A DNA stretch of 64,000 nucleotides from Streptomyces sp. CB03234 (GTDB taxonomy: Bacteria > Actinomycetota > Actinomycetes > Streptomycetales > Streptomycetaceae): assembly GCF_001905885.1 (NCBI RefSeq), contig NZ_LIYH01000006.1:186001-250000 (forward strand), in the 5' to 3' direction. The translations under genes and the position numbers were made by a program. A model generated the notes under the pieces. That model had not been told where the DNA came from, ran no database searches, and saw nothing but the letters and a program-made list of their open reading frames with translations. Below are positions 57,442 through 64,000 of the stretch, one piece after another (the stretch's first letter is position 1; the number at the start of each line of letters is the position of its first letter).

Positions 57442-58575
57442 ATGGACTTCGCGTTCGGGGCGGAGGACGAGGCCTTCCGGGGCGTCGCGCGGGAGTGGCT
57501 CGCGGCGCACCCCTGGGGGGAGGGCGGCCGCGCCTGGGAGCGGGAGCTGGGCGCGGACGGCTGGATCGGGCTCGGGTGGGAGACGGCCGGCTACGGCAAC
57601 CGGCGGGCCACGCTCACCCAGCAGGTCGTCTGGGCCGAGGAGTACGCGCGCGTGGGGGCGCCCGGCCGGGTCGGGCACATCGGCGAGAAGCTCCTCGCGC
57701 CGACCCTGATCGCGTACGGGGACGAGGAGCAGCAAAACCGGTTCCTCCCCGGTATCGCGCGCGGCGAGGAACTGTGGTGCCAGGGCTACAGCGAGCCGGG
57801 CGCCGGATCGGACCTCGCGGGGCTGCGGACCCGGGCCGAACGGGACGGGACGGTGTACCGGGTCAGCGGGCAGAAGATCTGGACCTCCCTCGCGCGGGAC
57901 GCCGACTGGTGCTTCGTCCTGGCCAGAACGGAGGCGGGTTCAACACGCCACCATGGGCTGTCCTTCCTGCTGGTGCCCATGGACCAGCCCGGCCGGATCG
58001 AGGTACGGCCCATCCGCCAGATCACCGGGACCAGCGAGTTCAACGAGGTCTTCTTCGACGGGGCGGAGGCGGACGCCGCCCACGTCGTCGGAGGGGAGGG
58101 GAACGGCTGGCGGGTCGCCATGGGGCTGCTCGCGGTCGAGCGGGGCGTGTCGACGCTCGTCCAGCAGATCGGGTTCGAGGCGGAGCTGGGGCGGGTGCTG
58201 CGGCTGGCCGTGGAGAGCGGGGCGGTCGCCGACGCCGTACTGGAGGACGCCCTCGTACGGCAGTGGGCCGAGCTGCGGGTGATGCGGTGGAACGCGCTGC
58301 GGACGCTGGGCGGTTCGGGGGACGCGGGCGCGCCGAGCGTGGCCAAGCTGCTGTGGGGGCGGTGGCACCAGCGGCTCGGCGAACTGGCGATGCGGGTGCG
58401 GGGCGCGGCGGGCGCGACCGGGCCGGGGGCGTGGTCACCGGGCGCGTACGCACTCGACGACCTCCAGCGGATGTTCCTCTTCAGCCGGGCCGACACCATC
58501 TACGGCGGCTCCGACGAGATCCAGCGCGACATCATCGCCGAGCGGGTGCTCGGCCTGCCCAAGGAGCTTCGATGA
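57442..58575 (+). CDS. Acyl-CoA dehydrogenase
   Basis: 377 residues, ATG at 57442. WCQGYSEPGAGSDLAG, VYRVSGQKIWTS, TSEFNEVFFDGAEAD; C-terminal TIYGGSDEIQRDIIAERVLGLPKE. The usual catalytic YEG reads YGG, so the base is likely the helix-G Glu in AVERGV. Coupled to the alcohol dehydrogenase (ATGA). Confidence 0.9.
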   Translation: MDFAFGAEDEAFRGVAREWLAAHPWGEGGRAWERELGADGWIGLGWETAGYGNRRATLTQQVVWAEEYARVGAPGRVGHIGEKLLAPTLIAYGDEEQQNRFLPGIARGEELWCQGYSEPGAGSDLAGLRTRAERDGTVYRVSGQKIWTSLARDADWCFVLARTEAGSTRHHGLSFLLVPMDQPGRIEVRPIRQITGTSEFNEVFFDGAEADAAHVVGGEGNGWRVAMGLLAVERGVSTLVQQIGFEAELGRVLRLAVESGAVADAVLEDALVRQWAELRVMRWNALRTLGGSGDAGAPSVAKLLWGRWHQRLGELAMRVRGAAGATGPGAWSPGAYALDDLQRMFLFSRADTIYGGSDEIQRDIIAERVLGLPKELR

Positions 58576-59627
58576 GGGGTGTGCTCTTCGACGGTGAGCG
58601 GGCGCGGGTCGTGGACGACCTCGTCGTACGGGACCCTGGGCCGGGCGAGGTGCTGGTGGGGATCGCGGCGGCCGGGCTGTGCCACAGCGACCTGTCGGTG
58701 ATCGACGGGACGATTCCGTTTCCGGTGCCCGTGGTGCTCGGGCACGAAGGCGCGGGGATCGTGGAGGCAGTGGGCGCGGGCGTGACGCATGTGGTGCCCG
58801 GTGACCATGTGGCGCTCTCGACGCTGGCGAACTGCGGGGCGTGCGCCGACTGCGACCGGGGCCGGCCCACGATGTGCCGGCGGGCGATCGGACGGCCGGG
58901 GACGCCGTTCTCGCGGGGCGACGGGGCCCCGGTGTACCAGTTCGCGAGCAACTCCGCCTTCGCCGAGCGCACGGTCGTCCGCGCCGTGCAGGCGGTGAAG
59001 ATCCCGCGGTCCATCCCCATGGCCTCGGCCGCCCTCATTGGCTGCGGCGTCCTGACCGGCGTCGGAGCCGTACTGAACCGCGCCCGCGTCGCCCAGGGCG
59101 ACACGGTCGTCGTCATCGGCGCGGGCGGCATCGGCCTCAACGTCCTCCAGGGCGCGCGGCTCGCGGACGCCTCCGTGATCGTCGCGGTGGACGCCAACCC
59201 CGCGAAGGAGGCGGCGGCACGACGGTTCGGCGCCACGCACTTCCTCCCCGGCACCAGCGGCGTACGGGACGTGCTGCCGACCGGCGCCGACCACGTCTTC
59301 GAGTGCGTGGGCCACGTCGGACTCGTACGGCAGGCGATCGACCTCCTCGACCGGCACGGCCAGGCCGTCCTGCTCGGCATGACCGCGCCGGCCGCCGAGG
59401 CGACGTTCCCGCCCGCCGCGATGTTCCTCGACAAGTCGATCCTGGGCTGCCGCTACGGCAGTTCCCGCCCCCAGCACGACATCGCGCTCTACGCCGATCT
59501 GTACGGGAAGGGGCGGCTCCTGCTCGACGAGCTGGTGACGGAGACGTACCCGGTGGAGGACTTCGCCAAGGCGGCCGACGACGCCCACCACGGGCGCGTG
59601 GCGCGGGGCGTGCTCGAATTTCGGTAG
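58572..59627 (+). CDS. Zinc-dependent alcohol dehydrogenase (MDR family)
   Basis: 351 residues, ATG at 58572 overlapping the previous stop. Catalytic zinc ligands in GLCHSD (Cys) and GHEGAG (His); structural zinc Cys set CGACADC-x7-C; NAD site GAGGIGLNVLQGARL. It probably oxidises an alcohol to aldehyde or ketone in this catabolic cluster. Confidence 0.9.
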   Translation: MRGVLFDGERARVVDDLVVRDPGPGEVLVGIAAAGLCHSDLSVIDGTIPFPVPVVLGHEGAGIVEAVGAGVTHVVPGDHVALSTLANCGACADCDRGRPTMCRRAIGRPGTPFSRGDGAPVYQFASNSAFAERTVVRAVQAVKIPRSIPMASAALIGCGVLTGVGAVLNRARVAQGDTVVVIGAGGIGLNVLQGARLADASVIVAVDANPAKEAAARRFGATHFLPGTSGVRDVLPTGADHVFECVGHVGLVRQAIDLLDRHGQAVLLGMTAPAAEATFPPAAMFLDKSILGCRYGSSRPQHDIALYADLYGKGRLLLDELVTETYPVEDFAKAADDAHHGRVARGVLEFR

Positions 59628-59661
59628 ACCGGCGGGGAGGGAGCCCGGTTACGGTCGGGGC

Positions 59662-61020
59662 ATGTCGTACCGGAAAGTCGCCAACCGGCCCGTCCTGACC
59701 TGGTGTCTCGTCGCCGTGGCCGCCCGCGTGCCGGTGGCCATGGCGCCACTCGCGATGGTGTTCCTGGTACGCGAGCGGCCCGGCGGCTACACCACGGGAG
59801 CCCTGCTCGCCGCCGTGTACGTGCTCGGCGAGATCCTCGGCGCGCCGCTCCTGGGCACGCGGCTGCGCCCCGAGCGCGCCCGCCCGCAACTGGCCGCCGG
59901 ACTCGCCGTCGGCTGTGCCTCGTTCGCGGGACTGTGGCTCACGCACGGGGACCGTCCCGTGGTGCTCGGCGCACTGGCGTTCCTCGCCGGGGCCGGGCCG
60001 TCGGCGGCGGCCGGCGGGCTGCGCGCCCTGCTGACCGGCATGGTCCCGGCCGGGGCGGTCTCCCAGGCGATGAGCCTCGAATCGATCCTCATGTCCGGCA
60101 TATGGGCCGCCGCGCCCGCCCTGACCACGGGGCTCGCCCTGGGGGCGGCCCCTTACGCGCCCATGCTGCTGGCCGCCGTCCTCATGGGCGGCGCCGCCGC
60201 CGGACTGTGGGCGCTGCCCGCCGGGTGGGCGGCGGAGGAGGACGGTGAGGAGGCCCGGGGCACGCGCGCGAAGGTGCGGGTGCTGGCCGGTGCCTGGCCG
60301 GTGTACGTGCTGGGCTCGGCGAGCCTGGCCATGCTGGCGCTCGCCGAACTGATCCTGCCCGCGCTGCTGGAGCAGCGGGCGATCGGGATCGGCTGGGCGG
60401 GGCCGCTGCTGGCCGGCTTCTCGCTCGGGTCGGCGGCGGGGGCGTTCGTGTACGGGCTACGGACCTGGCCGGGGCGGCCCGCGCGCCAGTGCCTGGTGAT
60501 GCTGCCCGGCATCTGCGGCTGCGGTGTGCTCGTCGCGCTGGTGCCGTGGACGTGGGCGATCGGCGCGGTGCTGGTGGTGGCCGGCGCCCTCCAGGCCGGG
60601 ATCGGCCTGGCCCGCAACCTCCAGCTGCGGGAGGTCATGCCGGCGGGCGCGCTGGCGGCCGCGTACTCGGTGAACTACGCGGCCGTGGGGGCCGGGTACG
60701 CGGCGAGCGGCGCCCTGGCCGGCGGGCTGCTGCGGGTCGTGGCGCCCTCGACGGCCATCCTGGCGGGCGTGGCGCTGGCCCTGGTGCTCAGCGCGGTGGG
60801 GCTGGCGGGGGAGCGGCGGATGTCGGCGGCCCGCGTCGCCCCTGGCGGCCGGACGACGGCGGTCGGCACCGGCGGTCGCGCCGTTGACGCCGTTGACGCC
60901 GTTGACGCCGTTCGCGCCGGTCGCGCCGTTGACGCCGTGCCTGCGGGTGGTGCCGTGCGTGCGGGTGGCCCGGAAGGCGCGGCGGTGGACGGCGGGCGGG
61001 ACGCCGGGCACTGCCTGTAG
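59662..61020 (+). CDS. MFS transporter with a low-complexity tail
   Basis: 452 residues, ATG at 59662. Twelve hydrophobic segments starting APLAMVFLVRERPGG; the VIGA-type Ser-free core is typical of a major facilitator with a central cytoplasmic loop (EEDGEEARGTRAK). The C-terminal ~50 residues follow the last helix and contain AVDAVDAVDAV, encoded by a 9-bp DNA repeat. TACGGT is six bases before the ATG, suggesting a leaderless mRNA. Could export a product or import a substrate of the nearby pathway. Confidence 0.85.
   Translation: MSYRKVANRPVLTWCLVAVAARVPVAMAPLAMVFLVRERPGGYTTGALLAAVYVLGEILGAPLLGTRLRPERARPQLAAGLAVGCASFAGLWLTHGDRPVVLGALAFLAGAGPSAAAGGLRALLTGMVPAGAVSQAMSLESILMSGIWAAAPALTTGLALGAAPYAPMLLAAVLMGGAAAGLWALPAGWAAEEDGEEARGTRAKVRVLAGAWPVYVLGSASLAMLALAELILPALLEQRAIGIGWAGPLLAGFSLGSAAGAFVYGLRTWPGRPARQCLVMLPGICGCGVLVALVPWTWAIGAVLVVAGALQAGIGLARNLQLREVMPAGALAAAYSVNYAAVGAGYAASGALAGGLLRVVAPSTAILAGVALALVLSAVGLAGERRMSAARVAPGGRTTAVGTGGRAVDAVDAVDAVRAGRAVDAVPAGGAVRAGGPEGAAVDGGRDAGHCL
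60880..60920. repeat. 9-bp repeats in the MFS gene tail
   Basis: GCCGTTGAC is repeated three times in tandem (with one diverged copy after CGCGCCGGTC). Encodes A-V-D units. Likely slippage-prone. Confidence 0.7.
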
Positions 61021-61152
61021 GCGCCGGCGCGTCGACCGGTCGGTGCCGGACCAGACGCCGTCTTCGGCTCGTACGACGTGGCCCGGTACGCCTCGGGCGC
61101 ACGGTGCGCGGCGGACTTGACGGCCCCGGTGCTACGGGGAGGTGGCAGCCGG

Positions 61153-61752
61153 TCACGGCATGAGGCGGCCGAAACCGCCCCGGTGGAACAGCAGCGGGTC
61201 CCCGTCGTCCGAGGCGCCCAGTGCCTCCACACGGCCGACCACGATCAGGTGGTCGCCGCCCGTGTGCACCGCCTGGACCACGCAGTCGATCCACGCCGGG
61301 ACGCCCGCCAGGCGCGGCGAGCCCGTGCCCGGGGCCGCGTCGTACGGGACGCCCGCGAACTTGTCGGCCCCCGTCGACCCGCTCACCGCGAACGCCCGGC
61401 ACAGCCCGGCCTGGTCCGCGCCCAGGACGTTCACGCAGAAGGCCCCGGCGCGGGCGATCCGGGGCCACGTCGTGGACGTACGCGCCACCATGAAGGCGAC
61501 CAGGGGCGGGTCCAGCGACAGGGACGCGAAGGACTGGCAGGCGAACCCGGCCGGGCCCTCCGTGTCGTACGCCGCGACGACCGTGACCCCGGTCGCGAAG
61601 TGCCCCAGCACGCGCCGGAACTCGGCCGGATCGACGGGCAGCCGCTCGTCGTCCCGCACCGCCCGCAGCACCGGCGGTGCCTCACCGGCCGTCGGCGCGC
61701 CCACGGACCTCAGATACCGGACCGCCGTGGCCGCCATTCCCGCGTGTCCCAT
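61153..61752 (-). CDS. Flavin reductase-like protein
   Basis: 199 residues, ATG at 61752 (GTG at 61764 is possible). The fold of the NADH:FMN reductase family (RutF/HpaC type): FRRVLGHFATGVTVVAAY, GFACQSFASLSLDPPLVAFMVART, and HLIVVGRVEAL with GPLLFHRGGFGRL. It likely supplies reduced flavin to a monooxygenase; none is found in this window. Its start overlaps the crotonase gene end region. Confidence 0.85.
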   Translation of the reverse strand: MGHAGMAATAVRYLRSVGAPTAGEAPPVLRAVRDDERLPVDPAEFRRVLGHFATGVTVVAAYDTEGPAGFACQSFASLSLDPPLVAFMVARTSTTWPRIARAGAFCVNVLGADQAGLCRAFAVSGSTGADKFAGVPYDAAPGTGSPRLAGVPAWIDCVVQAVHTGGDHLIVVGRVEALGASDDGDPLLFHRGGFGRLMP

Positions 61753-61756
61753 CACG

Positions 61757-62596
61757 TCACTCACCCCTGTACCGGGGCGTGCGGCGCTCCAGGAAGCTCG
61801 CCACCCCCTCATTGGCGTCGTACGTCGTCATGTTGATCTCCTGTGCGGCCGCCTCGGCGGCGAACGCGGTGGCGCGATCACTGTCGAGCGAGGCGTTGAC
61901 CAGCTGCTTGGTGAGGGCGATGGCCCGCGTCGGACCGGCGGCGAGGCGCACCGCCCAGGCGCGCGCCGTCTTCTCCAGCTCGTCGTCCGGGACGACCCGG
62001 TTGACCAGGCCCATGTCACGGGCCTCGTGCGCCGTGAGCGCGTCGCCGAAGAACATCAGCTCCTTCGCGCGCCGTGGCCCGACCAGGCGCGGCAGCAGAT
62101 ACGCCCCGCCGCCGTCCGGGACCAGGCCACGACGGGCGAACACCTCGATGAACCGGGCCGATTCGGCCGCCAGGACCAGGTCGCAGGCGAACGCGAGATG
62201 CGCGCCGATCCCGGCGGCGGTGCCGTTGACGGCCGCGATCACCGGCTTCTCGCAGTCCAGCACGGCGGCCACGAGACGCTGCGCCCCGTGGCGGATGGTG
62301 CGTGCGACGTCGCCCGCGACACGGCTCCCACCCCCGGCCGGTGCGGCACGCAGGTCGGCACCGGCGCAGAAGCCCCTGCCGGTGGCGGTGAGGACGACGG
62401 CGCGTACGCCGGTGTCGGCGGAGGCGTCGGCGAGCAGCGCGATGAGGCGTTCCCGCTGGTGGGGGGTGAGGGCGTTCAGCGTGTCGGGGCGGTTGATGGT
62501 GATCCACGAGACGCCGTTGTCAGTGGCGTGCAGTACCAATGACTCAAGCGACTTTTCGGGGGATCCGTCGGGGGATTCTTCGGGGGAGGAAGTCAT
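61757..62596 (-). CDS. Enoyl-CoA hydratase/isomerase
   Basis: 279 residues, ATG at 62596. Crotonase motifs: ITINRPDTLNALTPHQRERL, GRGFCAGADLRA, NGTAAGIGAHLAFACDL, RRGLVPDGGGAYLLPRLVG. An N-terminal Ser/Pro/Glu-rich extension of ~15 residues is unusual. Follows the acyl-CoA ligase below on the minus strand. Confidence 0.9.
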   Translation of the reverse strand: MTSSPEESPDGSPEKSLESLVLHATDNGVSWITINRPDTLNALTPHQRERLIALLADASADTGVRAVVLTATGRGFCAGADLRAAPAGGGSRVAGDVARTIRHGAQRLVAAVLDCEKPVIAAVNGTAAGIGAHLAFACDLVLAAESARFIEVFARRGLVPDGGGAYLLPRLVGPRRAKELMFFGDALTAHEARDMGLVNRVVPDDELEKTARAWAVRLAAGPTRAIALTKQLVNASLDSDRATAFAAEAAAQEINMTTYDANEGVASFLERRTPRYRGE

Positions 62597-62631
62597 GCTG
62601 TCCCTTTCGGCTTCACCGGCCAGGTCACCAG

Positions 62632-62667
62632 CCCGCTCATCGGCCCGCTCATCGGCCCGGTCACCGG
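62632..62667. repeat. Three 12-bp tandem units overlapping a stop codon
   Basis: Units of the form CCCGCTCATCGG occur twice exactly and once as CCCGGTCACCGG, covering the end of the ligase gene (stop at 62661-62663). Confidence 0.7.
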
Positions 62668-64000
62668 CACACGGCCATCGCGTCCAGCGCCACCGCGCCC
62701 TGGCCGCGCTCCAGCACCATCAGCGGGTTGATGTCCAGCTCCGACAGCTGGTCGCCCAGCTCCAGCGCCATCCGCTGCACCCGCAGCACGACCTCCACCA
62801 GCGCCTCCACGTCCCTCGGTGGCGCACCCCGCACGCCGTCCAGCAGGGCCCGCCCGCGCAGTTCGCCGAGCATGGCCCGCGCCTGGTCCTCGCCGAAGGG
62901 CGGTACGCGTACGGCGGTGTCCCGCAGCACCTCCACCAGGACGCCGCCCAGGCCGACGGTCACCGTCGGGCCGAACAGGTCGTCGTGCGTCACGCCCACC
63001 ACCATCTCGACGCCCCGGTCGACCATCTGGCAGACCAGGATGCCGTCCAGCTCGGCGCCCTCGTAGCGGGCGATGTCGGTGAGTTCGCGGTACGTGTCGC
63101 GGACCTGGCTCGCGGAGGTCAGGCCGAGCCTGACCAGGCCGAGTTCCGTCTTGTGGGCGAGCTGCGGGGCGGACGCCTTCATCACGACCGGGTACCCGAC
63201 CAGGCTCGCGGCCCGGACGGCCGCCGCCGCGCTGGTCACCAGCTGCTCGCGCGGCACGCGGATGCCGTACGCCCGCAGCAGCTGCTTGGCCGCGTGCTCG
63301 CTCAGGCGGTGGCCGGGGCGCGTCAGTGCCTGCGCCTTGCGGTACGAGGGGGACGGTGTGCGTGGCGCTTCGTCGAGGGGCGAGCGGTACGCCCGGGTGA
63401 ACCGGTGGTGGTCCAGGTACGCGCGGACGGCGGTGACGCAGTTGCCGAAGGTGCGGAAGGTCGCCACGCGCGAGGAGCCGAGGAGCGTCTCGCGGTAGGC
63501 GGCCTCGGTACCGACGGGCGACCCCCACACCACGCACACCAGCTTGTCGGTGTGTTCCGCCGCGTCCACCAGGTCCTGCGCCAGCTTGTCGCTCATGGGC
63601 GGGAAGGGCCCGGTGATCGGGCAGATCAGGACACCGACGTCCGGGTCGGCGAGGAGAGCGTCGATGATCTTCCGGCCGCGCCAGTCGCCCACCGGGTGGC
63701 CACCGTTGTCGACGGGGTTGGCGACGTTCAGGTAGTCGGGTATCCACTGGTGCAGCTCCTCCTGCCGGGCCGGCGACAACACCGGCAGCCGCAGCCCGGC
63801 GGCGGTGGCCAGGTCCGCGAAGTGGGCGCCCGTGCCGCCCGAGATCGAATACACCACGACGCCGTCCGCCACCGGCCGGCGGGCCCGCGCGAGCAGGGTG
63901 GCGGTGTCCTGGAGTTCGTCGAGTCCGTCGACCCTGATCACACCGAACTGCCGCATGGCCGCGTCCACCACCTGGTCGGCGCCGGTCAGCTTGCCGGTGT
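62661..64000 (-). CDS. NDP-forming acyl-CoA synthetase (acetate-CoA ligase family), partial
   Basis: 446 residues are visible; the frame is open through the end of the window, so the N-terminal CoA-binding part is outside. In the visible part: a succinyl-CoA-ligase-like domain (VLICPITGPFPP) and an ATP-grasp domain with GYPVVMKASAPQLAHKTELGLVRLGL and FGPTVTVGLGGVLVEVL. It makes acyl-CoA using ATP with ADP release. The stop at 62661 lies in a 12-bp tandem repeat. Confidence 0.88.
   Translation of the reverse strand, partial: TGKLTGADQVVDAAMRQFGVIRVDGLDELQDTATLLARARRPVADGVVVYSISGGTGAHFADLATAAGLRLPVLSPARQEELHQWIPDYLNVANPVDNGGHPVGDWRGRKIIDALLADPDVGVLICPITGPFPPMSDKLAQDLVDAAEHTDKLVCVVWGSPVGTEAAYRETLLGSSRVATFRTFGNCVTAVRAYLDHHRFTRAYRSPLDEAPRTPSPSYRKAQALTRPGHRLSEHAAKQLLRAYGIRVPREQLVTSAAAAVRAASLVGYPVVMKASAPQLAHKTELGLVRLGLTSASQVRDTYRELTDIARYEGAELDGILVCQMVDRGVEMVVGVTHDDLFGPTVTVGLGGVLVEVLRDTAVRVPPFGEDQARAMLGELRGRALLDGVRGAPPRDVEALVEVVLRVQRMALELGDQLSELDINPLMVLERGQGAVALDAMAVCR

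Noticed and set aside
61021..61152. Extra gene between the MFS and flavin reductase genes
   Set aside because: Only 132 bases, no ribosome site or recognisable product.
1..64000. tRNA or rRNA genes, insertion sequences and integrase-type genes
   Set aside because: None of their signatures (GTTCGANNC with CCA-type ends, transposase motifs, long terminal inverted repeats) was found by eye; not tested with tools.

Overview
The window is about 72-75% G+C (estimated by eye), with strong G/C bias at third codon positions, frequent GTG and TTG starts, and dense operons joined by 4-bp ATGA or GTGA overlaps. Gene content (a cvn conservon, DmdR1-type iron regulator, mycothiol-type DinB/maleylpyruvate isomerase proteins, DasR-like site, SLP-like lipoproteins) points to a Streptomyces chromosome, probably the conserved core. 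There are no rRNA or tRNA genes, insertion sequences, phage genes or CRISPR arrays.

Layout. 1-3.9 kb: end of a membrane-anchored beta-propeller protein, a TIGR04222-type membrane protein, a secreted DUF4360 protein and serC. 3.9-9.2 kb: a six-gene conservon on the minus strand (sensor kinase, roadblock, DUF742, small GTPase, CYP157-like and CYP154-like P450s). 9.4-12.2 kb: a large FAD/Fe-S oxidase, convergent with a ribbon-helix-helix/PIN-like toxin-antitoxin pair. 13-14 kb: an EamA exporter. 14.1-24.2 kb: an eight-gene coupled catabolic operon (DinB-like protein, AtuA-like protein, biotin-dependent acyl-CoA carboxylase beta and alpha, acyl-CoA dehydrogenase, acyl-CoA ligase, enoyl-CoA hydratase, TetR regulator). 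24.2-24.9 kb: a second toxin-antitoxin pair. 24.9-27.3 kb: citrate synthase, pdxH and a small membrane protein with an elaborate leader. 27.8-34.8 kb: a PAS/GAF sensor, a MacB-type ABC exporter operon with an adaptor and a lipoprotein, and a divergent two-component system. 34.9-36.5 kb: a SIS-domain protein and dmdR1. 37-47.2 kb: hydrolase, a two-gene ABC exporter, primase-like protein, HTH/TPR regulator, a Q/P-rich membrane protein, a branched-chain amino-acid-type binding lipoprotein and purU. 47.6-50.5 kb: ECF sigma factor with a zinc-finger/maleylpyruvate-isomerase-like anti-sigma candidate, a STAS protein and a four-EF-hand protein. 50.5-64 kb: a second CoA-dependent catabolic region (acyl-CoA ligases, three acyl-CoA dehydrogenases, SDR, zinc alcohol dehydrogenase, cyclase-fold hydrolase, enoyl-CoA hydratase, flavin reductase, MFS exporter), interrupted by a serine-kinase-like ATPase and a 33-bp tandem repeat.

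How it works together. Two separate CoA-thioester degradation systems are present. The first carries its own TetR gene, and a perfect palindrome sits in front of the operon. The second has identical CTGACG-N3-CGTCAG palindromes in one divergent promoter region and near-copies in another, which suggests one repressor controls 50.5-59.6 kb; that repressor is not in the window. The conservon, ECF/anti-sigma pair, STAS protein and ATPase are signalling modules.

The most unusual feature is the minus-strand leader at 27.42-27.66 kb. A near-consensus promoter, a Shine-Dalgarno exactly matching the 16S 3' end, a 12-codon ORF, and mutually exclusive hairpins including a perfect three-way junction precede a small membrane protein. 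It looks like an attenuator or riboswitch-like element. A second theme is exact tandem duplications lying across the stop codons of convergent gene pairs. All function calls come from reading the sequence; no database search was run.
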